From assembly GCA_032871835.1 (NCBI GenBank), contig CM065297.1, positions 42,781,098-42,845,097 on the forward strand: DNA of 64,000 bases, read 5' to 3'. The translations under genes were made by a program, and so were the position numbers. Positions 1 through 11,282 of this stretch are shown here, one piece after another (within the stretch, counting starts at the first letter, position 1; each line of letters starts with the position of its first letter). The notes beneath the pieces were generated by a model that was given only the letters and a program-made list of their open reading frames with translations, searched no databases and was not told the DNA's origin. The DNA comes from Dipteronia dyeriana. Its lineage: Eukaryota; Streptophyta; Magnoliopsida; Sapindales; Sapindaceae.

Positions 1-182
1 ATCATAACAGATTTTGTGGTGGTAGACACACCCTGTGCTTATAACACCATCCTTGGATGGACATTTTTTATCAGCTCTTAAGAAGGTCCTATTGATCTAC
101 CATAATGTTCTGAAGTTTTTTGTTGGAGACAATGTCGCCAAGATACAGGAAGATCAATGGGTAGCACATAAGTGTTATGTTG
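1..182 (+). pseudogene. Ty3/gypsy protease fragment
   Basis: Frame 1 reads FVVVDTPCAYNTILGW, the conserved segment just after the catalytic site of plant gypsy aspartic proteases. After a stop and a frameshift near position 80 it continues as VLLIYHNVLKFFVGDN and then QWVAHKCY, which matches the end of the protease and the start of the linker to reverse transcriptase. It aligns by eye with the R2 protease at about 33412-33595 (FMVVDTLSAYKVILGR...). The fragment runs off the left edge and is cut on the right by a family A LTR near 183. Non-functional. It may belong to the same gypsy family as R1 and R2, but the copy cannot be assigned. Confidence 0.75.
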
Positions 183-413
183 TGGATATTGTTCAAGACT
201 AACTAATGAATTGTGTCCACTTCTTACATATCCAGATGTATAAACAATTCTTCATTTCTCAAAGTCTTTTTACCTTATGATTATTTACTTTTGAAAATTA
301 TAATAGTTAAACTATAAATGCTGTAAGATTTGTTAAACTAGAAATAACTTTGATAATATGAAGAGATTGTCAAATACAATATTACACTCTTGCTATTGAG
401 CATAATTTCAACA
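183..413 (-). repeat. partial 3' LTR of A1
   Basis: This matches the first ~230 bp of the family A LTR (compare 13028-13260 on plus and 5035-5266 on minus). Its inner end is CA at 412-413, followed by ATCTCCCA, the complement of the TGGGAGAT polypurine tract. The remaining ~2 kb of the LTR is missing; the outer break near 183 joins gypsy sequence. Confidence 0.8.
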
Positions 414-2962
414 ATCTCCCACTTTCTTTATAGAAAAGGTATAATATCTTTTATCCCAATGTTTTCCAGGTGCCCATCAAAAATCTTTTGTGGTAGAGCC
501 TTTGTGAAAGGATCCCCAGATTTTCTACTGACATGATCTTGGTAATCGCCACATCTCCTCTATTTATAATTTCCCTCAAAAGATGATACTTTCTTTTAAA
601 AAGTTTCCTTCTCTTATGACTTCTTGGTTCTCTTGAATTAGCCATTACTCTACTATTGTCACAGTAGATAGTGATCTGTTTATTTGTATCAGGAACCACT
701 ACCAAATCAATCAAGAATTAGAGGAGCCATAAAACCTCTTTAGCAGCTTCGCATGGGGTAACATACTCAGCTATTATGTTGGAATCAATAAAGCATGATT
801 GCTTGATACTCCTCTATAGAACTATGTCTCCTCCAAGAGTAAACACAGATCCTGATGTGGATCTCCTCAGTAAGAATCAGACTAGAAATCAGAATCTGTA
901 TACCATTAGTAATTAAATCCCCTCAAGAGTATACAAGCATATAATCTATCGTTCTCCTTAGATTTATGAAAATATGCTTGACTTTCGTCCACTGATCAAG
1001 ACGGAGTTTTAAATGAAACCAACTAACTATGCCAATAACAAAATAAATATCTTGTCTAGTGCAGAGCATTGCATACATGAGACTCCTAACTATCGAGGCA
1101 CATCGAACCCTACTCATGAATTTCTCTTCATGCTCATTCTTAGGAACTTGTTCCAAAGAAAGTTTGATTCCATGTTTGAAAGGTAACATACCTTTCTTGG
1201 AATCATGGACGAAAAAGCTAGACAAGATTTTATCTCTGTATGAAACTTGGGATAATGAAATCGTTCTACCGATTCTATCCCATATAACTTAGATATCAAG
1301 AATATAACTTACTTCTTATAGGTCATTCATATTAAATCTTTTTGCTAGCCATTCTTTTAATGATATCAATGCAACTACATAGTTTTCGAAGAGTAGTATA
1401 CCATCAACGTACGGAACTAGGAAAACCAACATGTCACCTTTAATCCTTTTATATACACAATGTTTGTCAAGATTTTGAACAATTCAAAAACCTTTCATTG
1501 CTTGATCAAACTTTATGTTCCATGATCAAGATGCTAGTTTTGGTCATTATATGTATCTTTGCAACTTGAATACCTTTCCTCTTGGCCTTTTTCAATGAAT
1601 CCTTCGGATGCATCAAAGAAACGCTTTCATCTAGACTTTGTTAAGGAAAGCTGTCTTGACATCCATTTACCAAATCTCTAGGTCTAGAGATGTTTTAATA
1701 GATAAGAGTTTCCTAATGGATTTAAGCATGGCCATAGGAAAGAAGGTTTCCTTATAGTTGATACCTTCCATCTGTGTATAACCTTTAGCTACCAATCTAG
1801 CTTTAATGGTTTCCACATTTCCATCCATTTTTTTTTTCTCTTGTATACCCACTTACACCCAAAGGGTTTTGTCCCTTTTGGCAAGTCTAACGGTGACCAG
1901 ACTTTGTTTTTTATCATAGATTCAATTTCAGATTGCATTCCATTTTGTCAGGGATGACATTCAACATCCTCTATAGCTTCCTTGTACGTGTAAGGATCAT
2001 CGTCGTCTGGGAGATTCTCGACTGATTGTCCTAGACCAATGTATCTCTCAGGTTGTCTACAAATCCTCCAACTATGATAAGGAGTAGAAGGTTGTTGATC
2101 TTGTATTGGTGCGTAACTTACAATTTGGCTAGGTTCTGAAAACTCTTGTGGAATTGTGTCTTGTGAAAGTTCATTCATGACAACTGTACTTTTTGGTACA
2201 AAACTATTTATATAGTCATTTTCTAGAAATTTACCAACTGTGGAAACAAATAATTTAATATATAAAGGACTATAGAAATAATATCCTTTATTTCCTTTTG
2301 GATACCCTACAAATATGCATGTTTCTGAACGGACTCTATCTTTTTTTTGTCTTTCCATTTAACACGTGTGTAGAACATCCAAATATCTTGAAGTGTTGTA
2401 ACTAGGCTCTCTCTCAGTCCACAACTCAATGGGTGTTTGAGGAACCAAATTAAATTGTACATCGTTTAGAATGTGCATAGCAGTTTGTAAAGCATATCCC
2501 CAAAAAGAATTATGAAGCGTTGAGTAACTCGATGTAGACCTAACCATGTCCAAAAGAGTTCTATTTCTTCTTTCTGTCACCCATTTTACTGAGGCATACC
2601 TGGTGCTGAAAACTAAGAAATTACCCCATTATCAATAAGATATTGCTTAAACTCACCAGATAGATATTGCACACTATGATAAGACCTCAAGATTTTTATG
2701 CGTTCCTCAAGCTGATTTTTTTCTTCTGCCTTAAATGCTTTGAACATGTCAAAAACATCCAACTTATGTCTCACGAGATACACATAGCCAAATCTAGAGT
2801 AATTATCCATGAAAGTGATGAAATAAGCATATCCACCTCTAGATTGAATGCTCATAGGACCACACACACCAGTGTGTAAAAATCCTAAACATTCAGTGGC
2901 TCTTGTGCCTTTGGTCGAGAATGACCTTTTGGTCATCTTACCTTCAAAACAAGATTCACAAG
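414..2962 (-). pseudogene. A1 pol: integrase, reverse transcriptase, RNase H (broken)
   Basis: Reading leftwards on minus: the end of the integrase zinc site and the core (2613-2962, CESCFEGK then TKRSFSTKGTRATECLG), integrase C-terminus (1948-2580, SETCIFVGYPKGNKGYYFY), reverse transcriptase (about 1230-1940, RLVAKGYTQMEGINYKETF), the connection domain (923-1225, HDSKKGMLPFKHGIKLS) and RNase H end (451-714, YCDNSRVMANSREPRSHKRR). Multiple frameshifts and stops break it. At 1400-1411 the catalytic box reads YVDG, so the second catalytic aspartate is lost. Family: Ty1/copia of the Tork/Angela kind, judged from the ILGIQVIRDRKNRTIALSQ and ADPFTKALP style motifs of its sister copies. Non-functional. 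Confidence 0.85.
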
Positions 2963-5266
2963 TGTATGGAAAAAATGATTTGATACATGACGGAAACCTA
3001 AAATTAAGGTTTGGTATATATTAAAATTTTTCCCTTTAAAATAAAGAACCTTAACCCTAGATTAATCAATATATATATTAAAAGTAGCGTACCTTTTTCT
3101 CATGATGATGGAACTAGCGTCGAACTGAATTCGCAAGAACTTCCAATCCAATAATGAACATTTATCACCTAGGAATGTGGGCTCCCTTTATTTAAAGTGT
3201 ATACCTCATAATGGAAACAAACAAAATAACTTTCTTTTTGTTAGTCACAATAATCCTCTAAAAAGAAAAACAAAGAACGTTAGGTCACTTGTAAATTATC
3301 AATCAATTGATTGAAACTTGTGTGAATCATGATTCGATTTTGTACACAAAAACCTTTTGATGTAAAGTCTACTAGTACACTATCGAAAACAAAACGTTCT
3401 TTCTCTCTTTACCTCTTTGCCGAATTTTCACACACCAAATCTGTGAGTTGGCCAAATTTTGTCTAGTGCAAAAACTAATTTTTTTCTCTCCCAAAATTCT
3501 CTCTCTAGCCAAAATATTTCTCTAAGAAAAAACCAGGCTTGCCCGAAATCTCACTTAGAGAAAATATCAAGCTTGGCCGAATTCTTTAGGTCATATATAA
3601 AGGAGACCAAATCCTCTCCTAAGAATGATTTACTTAGTGGGCAAGAATCCTTTTCTTAGGAGGATTTACTTGGTGACCAAGAATCGTTTTCAAAGAAGAA
3701 TTCTTTTCTACACCAAGACTCCTAATCCAACTCAATAGTGTATTTATTCAATAACCATTTTCAGAATATAAATTAAAGTGTGACTATACTAAACTTCCTA
3801 ATATGACCAATTGTCAATTTAGAGTTCTAATTGAAATCGAATACTTCCTAATTTAACTAGATAAATAAATTATTTTTATTTATCTACTTATCAAATATAG
3901 TGTTTGATACTTATCATATTACCAACAATAATATGACTATAGGAGACCTTCTCCAAAAAAATTAATTAATTTCCGTTTAATTAAATAATAAACAAAAAAC
4001 AATATATTAAGCTACTTTACAAGCCCTAGCCGGCTAAGCCTATACATGGGCCAATATATTGTTTTTTTTTCCTATTTTATTAAATCCTTTGGTCTTCAAG
4101 AAAAATGCAACATGTGAATTAGACCCATTCTTACTAAAAACAAAATAAGTCCACATGCCTTAAAATAATTCTAGATGGACCCATAAATTGGTCTGGTAGA
4201 ATATATCAAATGATCCACGCAAGTTCGTGTGGATTGGGGATCTTAGCTGGCTATCTAAATTTAAGCTTCAATATACATAACCTAATCACAATCAACAAAT
4301 AATTCACTTATGTCCATTCTATTGATTTTAGTTCATTTCACTAAACAACTAAAATTGAACTCTTAAGTAAAGATAAAATAAGTTAATATTCCTCATTCAA
4401 ACCCCAGACAATCTTAATGGAGAAAGTGTATCCTTATGAAGAAGATCAGTAATCAACAAGAGCTCAAAGACCACCCATAGCTCTCCAAGTTACCATATAT
4501 ACTCATATGACCACATTTTGAACTTGGATATTTTGACTTGTCCAGAAGCCATATTTCAATAGACACTATTGAAAACTTAACGTTAGGATTTTTATATCTA
4601 ATACCTCAAAACATCCATATGATGATATTTTACTCACATTTAAAAAATTGAGCCATGATGTCCATATTTATAAATGAAGACCTTTACCGATTAACAAATG
4701 AATACCACAAAACTATCGAGGATAGACTATGCTATATAATCGTATTCATTGATAGCTCAAATGATAACAGTTGCAACCATAAGTGCATCATTTATCTCAG
4801 GATTGAGATAGACTCTCTAATTGTCTTCATGTGAAAACTTTTATTCATTGACAGTTCAAGATAAAGTATTCACTGTGATCCTATTCAATGCACCCAGTGC
4901 ACTAGATTCTTCTACCCAAAGACATCACACTTTGATAATTTTAGACTTATCATAACACTTTTGATCCCACTCAAATGCTAGCAAAAGAATCTACAACTTT
5001 AACAAGATAAAAACGTACAACATTTATCTTAAGTTGTGAATATTGTTCAAGACTAACTAAAGAATTCGGTCTACCTAATACATATATAGATGTATGAACA
5101 TTTCTTCTTTTCTCGTAGTCTTTTGACTTTATAATTATTTACTTTTGACAATTATAATAATTAAACTATAAATGCTATGAGATTTGTTAATCTAGAAATC
5201 ACTTATTAATATGAAAAGATTGTCAAATACAATATTACACTCTTGCTATAAAGCATAATCCTAACA
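2963..5266 (-). repeat. full-length family A LTR (3' LTR of A2)
   Basis: On minus it starts TGTTAGGATTATG (inner end, CA at 5265-5266 on plus) and ends TTTTTTCCATACA (TG at 2963 on plus), giving 2304 bp. Inner landmarks shared with the other copies are a small GGAGA/TCTCC hairpin (near 3941-3956), TTGGCCGAATT-type segments and a 3' end of the CCCTAATTTT...CCGC...TTTCC kind. The LTR abuts A1 integrase directly on its left with no primer site, so it belongs to A2 and not to A1. Confidence 0.9.
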
Positions 5267-5280
5267 ATCTCCTTTCTACT
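5267..5280 (-). other. polypurine tract of A2
   Basis: The minus-strand sequence AGTAGAAAGGAGAT lies immediately before the TG of the 3' LTR. This is the expected position and composition of the plus-strand priming site. It is diverged from the AAGTGGGAGAT of A3 and A6. Confidence 0.75.
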
Positions 5281-6900
5281 CTATAGCAAATGTGTCATAT
5301 CTCTTATCCCTATAAACTCTAGGTTCCCATCAAAATTATTTATTGGTAGAGCTTTTGTAAAGGGATCCGCTGGATATTCTGCTAACGCGATCTTGTTTAT
5401 CATCATGTCTCCCCTATGCATAATTTCCCTCAGAAGATGATACTTTCTTTCAATGTGTTTCCCTCTCTTAAGAATTATTGATTCTTCCGAATTAGCCACT
5501 GATCAACTATTGTCACAATAGATAGTAATTTGCTTACTAGCATTAGGAACCACATCCAAGTCAATCAAGAATTGGTGGAGCCAAACAACCTCTTTAGCGG
5601 CCTCACATGAGGCAATATGCTCGGCTTCCGTGGTCAATTCAGTAATACAAGATTGCTTGATACTCCTCAATATGATTGTCCCTCCTCCAAGAGTAAACAC
5701 ATATCCTGATGATGATCTTCTGGAGTCAAAATCCTATTGGAAATTTGAATTTATAAACCCTACGAGAATTAAATCCCCTCCAGAGTATACAAGCATGTAA
5801 TCTCTCATTCTTATGATACACTTGAAATTAAGCTTGATACCCCTCTAATGACCAGGTTTTGATTGAAACCTCCTAACTATGCCAATAACAAAACAAATAT
5901 CTTGTATAGTGTAGAGCATTGCATACATGAGACTCCCAATTGCCGAGGTATATGGAACCCTACTCATGAATAATTCTTCATGCTCATTCTTAGGAACTTG
6001 TTCCTTAGAAAGTTTCATTCCATGTTTGAAAGGTAACATACCTTTCTTAGAATCTTGCATGGAAAACCTAGACTAGATTTTAACTATGTATGAAGCTTGG
6101 GATAATGCAATCGTTCTATTCTTTCTATCCCTTATAACTTGGATACCAAAAATAAAACTTGCTTCTCTTAAGCCCTTTATATCAAATTGTTTTGCCAACC
6201 ATTCTTTTACTAATATCAATACTCCTACACCGTTTTCGATTAGTAGTATATCATCAAGTTATAGAACTAGGAAAGCCAACTTGTCACCTTTAATCCTTTT
6301 GTATACACAGGGTTTGTCATGATTTTGAATAAATCCAAAACTTTTCACAAATTGATCCAACTTTATGTTTCAGGATCTTGATGCTTGCTTCAACACATAT
6401 ATGGATCATTGCAACTTGTATACCTTTTCCTCTTGGCCCTTTTCAATGAATCCTTCTGGTTGCATCATATAGATGCTTTCGTTAAGACTTACATTAAGGA
6501 AAGTTGTCTTGATGTCCATTTGCCAAGTCTATAGGTGTATAGATGCCGCAATGGATAAGAATATCCTAATGGATTTATAAATGGCCACAGGAGAGTAGGT
6601 TTTCTCAATATCGATACCTTTTTATATGTGTAACCTTTATCTACCAATAGTTTTAAAGGTTTCCACCTTTCTATCCATTCCTCTCTTCCTCTTGTATACC
6701 CACTTGCACCCAATGGGTTTTATCCCTTTAGGTAAGTCCACAATAGACCACACTTTATTTTTGAACCTTGATTCAATTTTGGATTGCATTACCTTTTGCC
6801 AATGGGGACAATCAACATCTTCCATGGCTTCGTCGTACGTGTAGGGATCATCGTCGTCTGAGAGATTTTCTACTGATTCTCCTAGACTGTTGTATCTATC
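5281..6900 (-). pseudogene. A2 reverse transcriptase and RNase H (broken)
   Basis: The reverse transcriptase starts near 6900 (DDDPYTYDEAMEDVDCPHW, then VWSIVDLPKGIKPIGCKWVY). It continues through MDIKTTFLN and KRIKGDKLAFLVL to FGIQVIRDRKNRTIALSQ. RNase H follows: SRRSSSGYVFTLGGG, TTEAEHIASCEAAKEVVWL, ITIYCDNS, KRGKHIERKYHLLREI and ADPFTKALP, ending at 5281. The catalytic YVDD box at 6250-6261 reads stop-LDD. Further stops and frameshifts occur near 5500, 5845, 6080 and 6630. In a live element this enzyme would copy the genomic RNA within the capsid-like particle. Clearly dead here. Confidence 0.85.
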
Positions 6901-7860
6901 GGGTTATCTACTAACCCACCTACTACAATGAGGAATTGTAGGTTATTGGTCTTGTGTTGTTACGAAACTTACAATTGGGCTAGATTGTGAAACCTCTTGT
7001 GGATCTATATCTCCTGAAAGCTCATTCAAAACAATTCTACTTTTAGGCATAAAATTATTCATAAAGTCCTCTTCCATAAATTTAGCATTTGTCAAAACAA
7101 ATACTTTAAGATCCGAAGGGCTATAGAAATAATATCCTTTAGTTCTTTTTGAATACCCTACAAATATGCATGTTTCTGAACGAGATCTATCTTTTTTGTC
7201 TTTCCTTTTAACATGTGCGCAGAACATCCAAATATCCTTAAGTATTGTAGACTAGGCTTTTGCCCAGTCCACAACTCATGTGGTGTTTTAGGAACCGACT
7301 TAAATGGTACATCGTCTAGAATGTGCATAGCGGTTTGTAAAGCATATCCCCAAAAAGATTTAGTAAGTGTTGGATAACTCAACGTAGACCTAACCTTGTT
7401 TAAATGAGTTTTGTTTCTCATTTCTACCACCCCATTTTGCTGAAGTGTACCTGGTGTAAAAAACTAAGAAATTATCCCATTACCAATAAGATATTACTGA
7501 AACTCACCAGATAGATATTCTCCACCACGATCAGACCTTAAGATTTTTATGTGTTTCCCAAGTTGCTTTTCAACTTCAGCTTTAAATGCTTTGAACATGT
7601 CAAAAGCATCCGACTTATGTCTCACGAGATATACATAGTCAAATCTCAAGTAATCATCTTTGAAAGTGATGAAGTACTCATATCCACCTACAGCTTGAAT
7701 GCTAATAGGACCATACACATCAGTTTGTATCAATCCTAAACATTCACTGGCTCTTGTGCCTTTCGTCATGAATGACCTTTTGGTCACCTTAGCTTCCAAA
7801 AAGATTCACAATTTGGTAGATCATCAACCTTTAAGTACTTAAAGGTCCTTCACTAACCAA
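6901..7860 (-). pseudogene. A2 integrase (broken)
   Basis: The core reads TKRSFMTKGTRASECLGLIQ, DVYGPISIQAVGG, KILRSDRGGEYLSGEF and LQQNGVVEMRNKTHLNKVRS. The three acidic positions of a DDE integrase can be placed: D in QTDVYGP, D in RSDRGGEY and E in NGVVEMRN. The C-terminal part FVGYSKRTKGYYFYSP and SQSSPIVSFVTTQDQ follows. A stop after GEFQ near 7494 and a frameshift near 7160-7230 break it. The N-terminal zinc site is only partly recognisable (about 7800-7860). The same region in A1 is shorter and in A6 is mostly deleted. Confidence 0.85.
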
Positions 7861-8256
7861 TCTTTTGATCCTATCAAGGTTAATATGACCTAGGCACAAG
7901 TGCCATAGGTAGGTTTCGTTTTATAAATTTACTCTTTTATAATTTGGTTTCGTTGATTCTGTGTCTAACAAATGAGAGATATTGCTATGCAAATATAATA
8001 AACCATTTTCCAATATACCTTTGCAAACAAATTTGTAATTCCTACTAGTAATAAAACCTTTATTAAAAGTAACCAAATATCCAAATTTATTTAAACAAGA
8101 AACTGAAATTAAATTCCTTTTGAACTGAGGTACATTTAAAATGTCTATTAAATCTAAATGCCTATAAGAATCTAAATTATTTCTAATATCTCCTAGTGCA
8201 CTAACAGGCACCAATGCTACGATGTATAAACGCAAGTTGAATTCATTCTCGTTCAT
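7861..8256 (-). pseudogene. A2 protease C-terminus and GAG-pre-integrase segment
   Basis: The reading NEFNLRLYIVALVPVSALGD leads into VPQFKRNLISVSCLNKFGYL, then GLLYLHSNISHLLDTES. This is the C-terminal half of a copia aspartic protease followed by the GAG-pre-integrase region. The catalytic part of the protease (a D-S/T-G motif with a following SH or NH) is absent. The sequence passes from a degenerate gag zinc knuckle (about 8280-8310) straight into NEFNLR. A4 and A6 show the same loss at the same site. Confidence 0.8.
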
Positions 8257-9007
8257 TATATTACATTGACCCTTTCACCATAAAGAAAAAAATTCCCTTT
8301 GATCTTTGTTACTTTCTTGGTCTCCTTCTAGGTATGCCCAAGTTACTTTTTCTTCTGTTGTCTCTTGACCTTCTTATGGTCTTAACAGTAGCAACGTACC
8401 AACCATATGAATCTCTTGACCCTTGCCTTTCACTAGATTTTTTTGGTGCTTTGAACACCTTGCATCAAGCTCTACAAGGTGTATTCTTTATTGTTCAAGA
8501 TGTAATGAACTGGTCAAAGGAATCCGACAGTGAGTTAACAATCTTATCAATTTACATTTCACCATCTATCTCAGAACCATTGAGTTCAAAAATGTTGAGA
8601 TGCGCTATAACTTTCATTATGTGATCTTTCACAGTCTGTCCAAGTTTCATCCTAAGATTTATGAAAGCAGTCACTGTCTCTCTCTTAGTCGTCCTAGACT
8701 TCATAGCAAACTTATAGTGACATCATTATATCACTAGCAGTCTCTATTCCTTCATGTTGCTATCGTAACACATCAGAGATTGTGGCCATAATGTAACATT
8801 TGGCCATCTCATCGAAGTCGTCCACTGCTGATACACGTCTCTTTGCTCCTTAGTAGATTCCTTAGTAGGAGTTGGTGGTTTAGAAGTAGACAAAACGAAC
8901 TTATGTTTTTCAGCTTGCAATAACAACCCAATTTTCCTTTTCCATGTGACATAATTTTGATCGGTTAAAGTATTATCCTTTAGGATGTTGATTAGGGATG
9001 GGGTTAT
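8257..9007 (-). pseudogene. A2 gag (broken)
   Basis: It begins at about 9007 with ATA where sister copy A6 has ATG, then reads IITPSLINILKDNTLTDQNY and VTWKRKIGLLLQAEKHKFV. This is the N-terminal part of a copia gag of the UBN2 type. Frameshifts follow near 8744 and 8650. The zinc knuckle at the 3' end has lost its cysteines (KGNFFLYGE, against KGKCFLCGE in A4). Capsid-like protein in a live element; not translatable here. Confidence 0.75.
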
Positions 9008-10179
9008 GATTTCTTTAAAACAACAAAAAAATTGTCAGTAAACAATCATGATATACATTTAGGATATTTTTCTTGAATTTAATAAAATAATTCGATAGTA
9101 AAATTCAACAGTGATCCAACACCCATAAATGTCACGCCTTCTTTGGGAGTTCACACCACCTACTTGTTGGACTAGGTCCCACCTAAATTGTTAACATAAC
9201 AACAAATGTTTTCAAATTTAGCCTTGTAATTTTGTTAACAAAAACACTTGGGAGGATATTAATAAAACCACATTGAGTTTGTTACCAAGTTATCGACCTT
9301 CAATATATTCCCTCACGAATATCCCTCGTTTGGGAGTAGATATCGTTTTGGTCAATTGTCTAGCCTATCCTTGTAGAGAAGTGTCTTGTTAAATTCCATT
9401 CACAAATACCCTTTGGGGGTTATTACAAGAAACATAAAGCTCAACTAAACTTGGAGGCAGTAGGTGTTCCAAAACACCTTCTCCCAGTCAATTATTTAAG
9501 GCATGTGATCGAATTCCATATAATGATTTACCAAGTTATCTAGATGCCAATTAGATACCTAACCCATTCAATGCGTGTTCATACCAAAAGAGATATATGA
9601 GTGGCACTATTCTATATGATATGTTATCAAACAGTGACAAACATTGAAATATTTACGAAAATATAAATAGCTATAATTTTCGTCCATCCTAGAAAAGCAA
9701 GTAAATTACATGTCTTGAAATACAAAAACTTCTTTCTTGGTGAACAAGTCTTCACGCGACCATCGTTCGTTTAAACCCCTTGGCTGCCTCTCATGGGCGT
9801 GTGAACCCCTTGGCTCCATAAAGGGTTGTTGTACCCAGACCATGGCATCCACAGGGCTGCCGTGCGTAACTCATGCCATTACAATCGTGGCTACATGCTC
9901 ATTCGCACTCAGGATTGTTGCTATGGTAAACATGATACCTAAATTGTTCCGGTTGCTTCCAATTCTTCAAATCTTCGAATCTTTAATACTTGAATATATT
10001 AAAATAGTATTTTAAATAAAAACAAATAATGCAGTTTTTTTTATTACAACAAAAAAACATAGCAACTAGCAAGAAGGAAATTATGGTTATGATATAATAA
10101 CCCTTCTTGTTACAACCCCAAAACAAAAATACACTAAAATTCTATGACAAAAATTGAGCAATAACAAATCACATTATAA

Positions 10180-10214
<35 letters not shown>

Positions 10215-10341
10215 ATACATTCCAATATAAATATATGTATGCGAATATCTAGAGTTCCATCACTTTCTAAAAAACTCATATTTACAATAAAAAGAAGTAG
10301 TTTCACGTACATACAAATCAATTAATCAAGGGTACAATCGG
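9008..10341 (-). other. A2 5' leader (no gene)
   Basis: About 1.3 kb of untranslated leader between primer site and gag. It is collinear with 16334-17655 in A4 and 47816-49105 in A6, so it is a conserved part of the family. A plus-strand 92-codon ORF at 9737-10015 lies in it but is not conserved in the other leaders. Near its 5' end is a TA microsatellite (10183-10212). Confidence 0.7.
10183..10212. repeat. (AT)n microsatellite in A2 leader
   Basis: Fifteen AT units in a row. A TA/TG-rich run lies at the matching place in the leaders of A4 (about 17378-17425) and A6 (about 47941-47970), so the repeat was inherited with the element. Confidence 0.9.
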
Positions 10342-10353
10342 GCTCTGATACAA
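10342..10353 (-). other. primer-binding site of A2
   Basis: The minus strand reads TTGTATCAGAGC next to the LTR end. It has one mismatch to TGGTATCAGAGC, the complement of the 3' end of plant initiator-Met tRNA. It fixes the 5' end of the element and its orientation. Confidence 0.8.
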
Positions 10354-10355
10354 AT

Positions 10356-11282
10356 TGTAGGGAAAAATCGATTCAAAATGTGACAGAAGCTTAAAATTAG
10401 GGTTTGGTATATTTTTAAAATTTCCCTTTAAAATAATGAACCTTAGCCCTATATTAATCAACAAGTATTAAAAGTATTGTACCTTTTTCTCATGACAATT
10501 GGACTAGTGTCAAATTGAATCCACAAGATCTTCCAATCCAATAACAATCGTGAATCACCAAGGAGTGTGGGCTCTCTTTCTTTAAAATGTATACTTGAGG
10601 ATGGAAACAAAAAAATCTCTTTCTTTTGTTAGTCACAATAGTCCTCCAAGAAGAGAAACAAAGAACGTTAGGTCACTTGTGAATTATCAATCAATTTGAT
10701 CGAAACTCGCATGAACCTTGATTCAATGTTGTACACAATAACCTTTTGATGTAAAGGCTACTAGTGTACTATAAAAAAAAACGTTCTTTCTTCCTTTTCC
10801 ACTTTGATGGATTTTCACACACCAAATCTCTGAGTTGGCCGAATTTTGTCTAGAGCAAAAAATATTTTTTTTCTCTCTCAAAATTCTCTCTCTAGGCTGA
10901 AATCTTTCACAAGCTTGGCCAAATTTTATAGGTCATATATATAGGAGACCAAATCCTCTCAAATGAAGGATTTACTTAGTGGGCAAGAATCCTTTCCTTA
11001 AGAGGATTTACTTGGTGGCCAAGAATCCCTTTCAAATAAGAATTCTTTTCTATACCAAGACTTCTAATCCAACTCAATGTGTTTTTATTCAATAACCAAT
11101 TATTGATTATAAATTAAAATGTGACTGTATTAAAACTTCCTAATTTTACCAATTGTCAATTTAGAGTTGTAATAGAAATCAAATACTTCCTAATTTGATT
11201 AGATAAATAGATTCATTTTATTTATCTACTTATCAAATATAGTATTTGATACTTATCATATTACCAACAGTAATATGACTCT
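10356..11282 (-). repeat. truncated 5' LTR of A2
   Basis: The outer (right) part is lost. On minus the sequence ends TTTCCCTACA next to the primer site. It matches the 3' ~930 bp of the family A LTR up to about 11280, where the text switches abruptly to plus-strand pol of A3. Confidence 0.85.

Larger units (their letters stand above)
183..2962 (-). mobile_element. A1: truncated Ty1/copia element (family A), 3' half
   Basis: A minus-strand copia element kept only from the start of the integrase core to the first ~230 bp of its 3' LTR. The left side is cut against gypsy protease sequence. The right side stops inside integrase, exactly where the TG of the next LTR (2963) begins. Gag, protease and primer site are absent here. 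The missing 5' half is probably A4 (15269-18697), because A4 resumes only about 160 bp upstream of A1's break when both are laid on A2. Confidence 0.7.
2963..11282 (-). mobile_element. A2: near-complete Ty1/copia element (family A)
   Basis: Order on minus: truncated 5' LTR (10356-11282), primer site, long leader, gag, protease remnant, integrase, reverse transcriptase, RNase H, polypurine tract, full 3' LTR (2963-5266). It sits in the integrase of A1. The 5' LTR is cut at 11282, where an oppositely oriented family A copy (A3) begins, so no target duplication can be read; the left flank pentamer is ACAAG. Every coding section carries stops or frameshifts. Confidence 0.85.

Noticed and set aside
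2963..5266. Reading this LTR as the 5' LTR of A1
   Set aside because: A1 shows no primer site or gag next to it and the joint falls within integrase, whereas a polypurine tract and RNase H end lie on its other side, so it is A2's 3' LTR.
9737..10015. 92-codon plus ORF
   Set aside because: Lies antisense in the A2 leader and is not kept in the A4 or A6 leaders.
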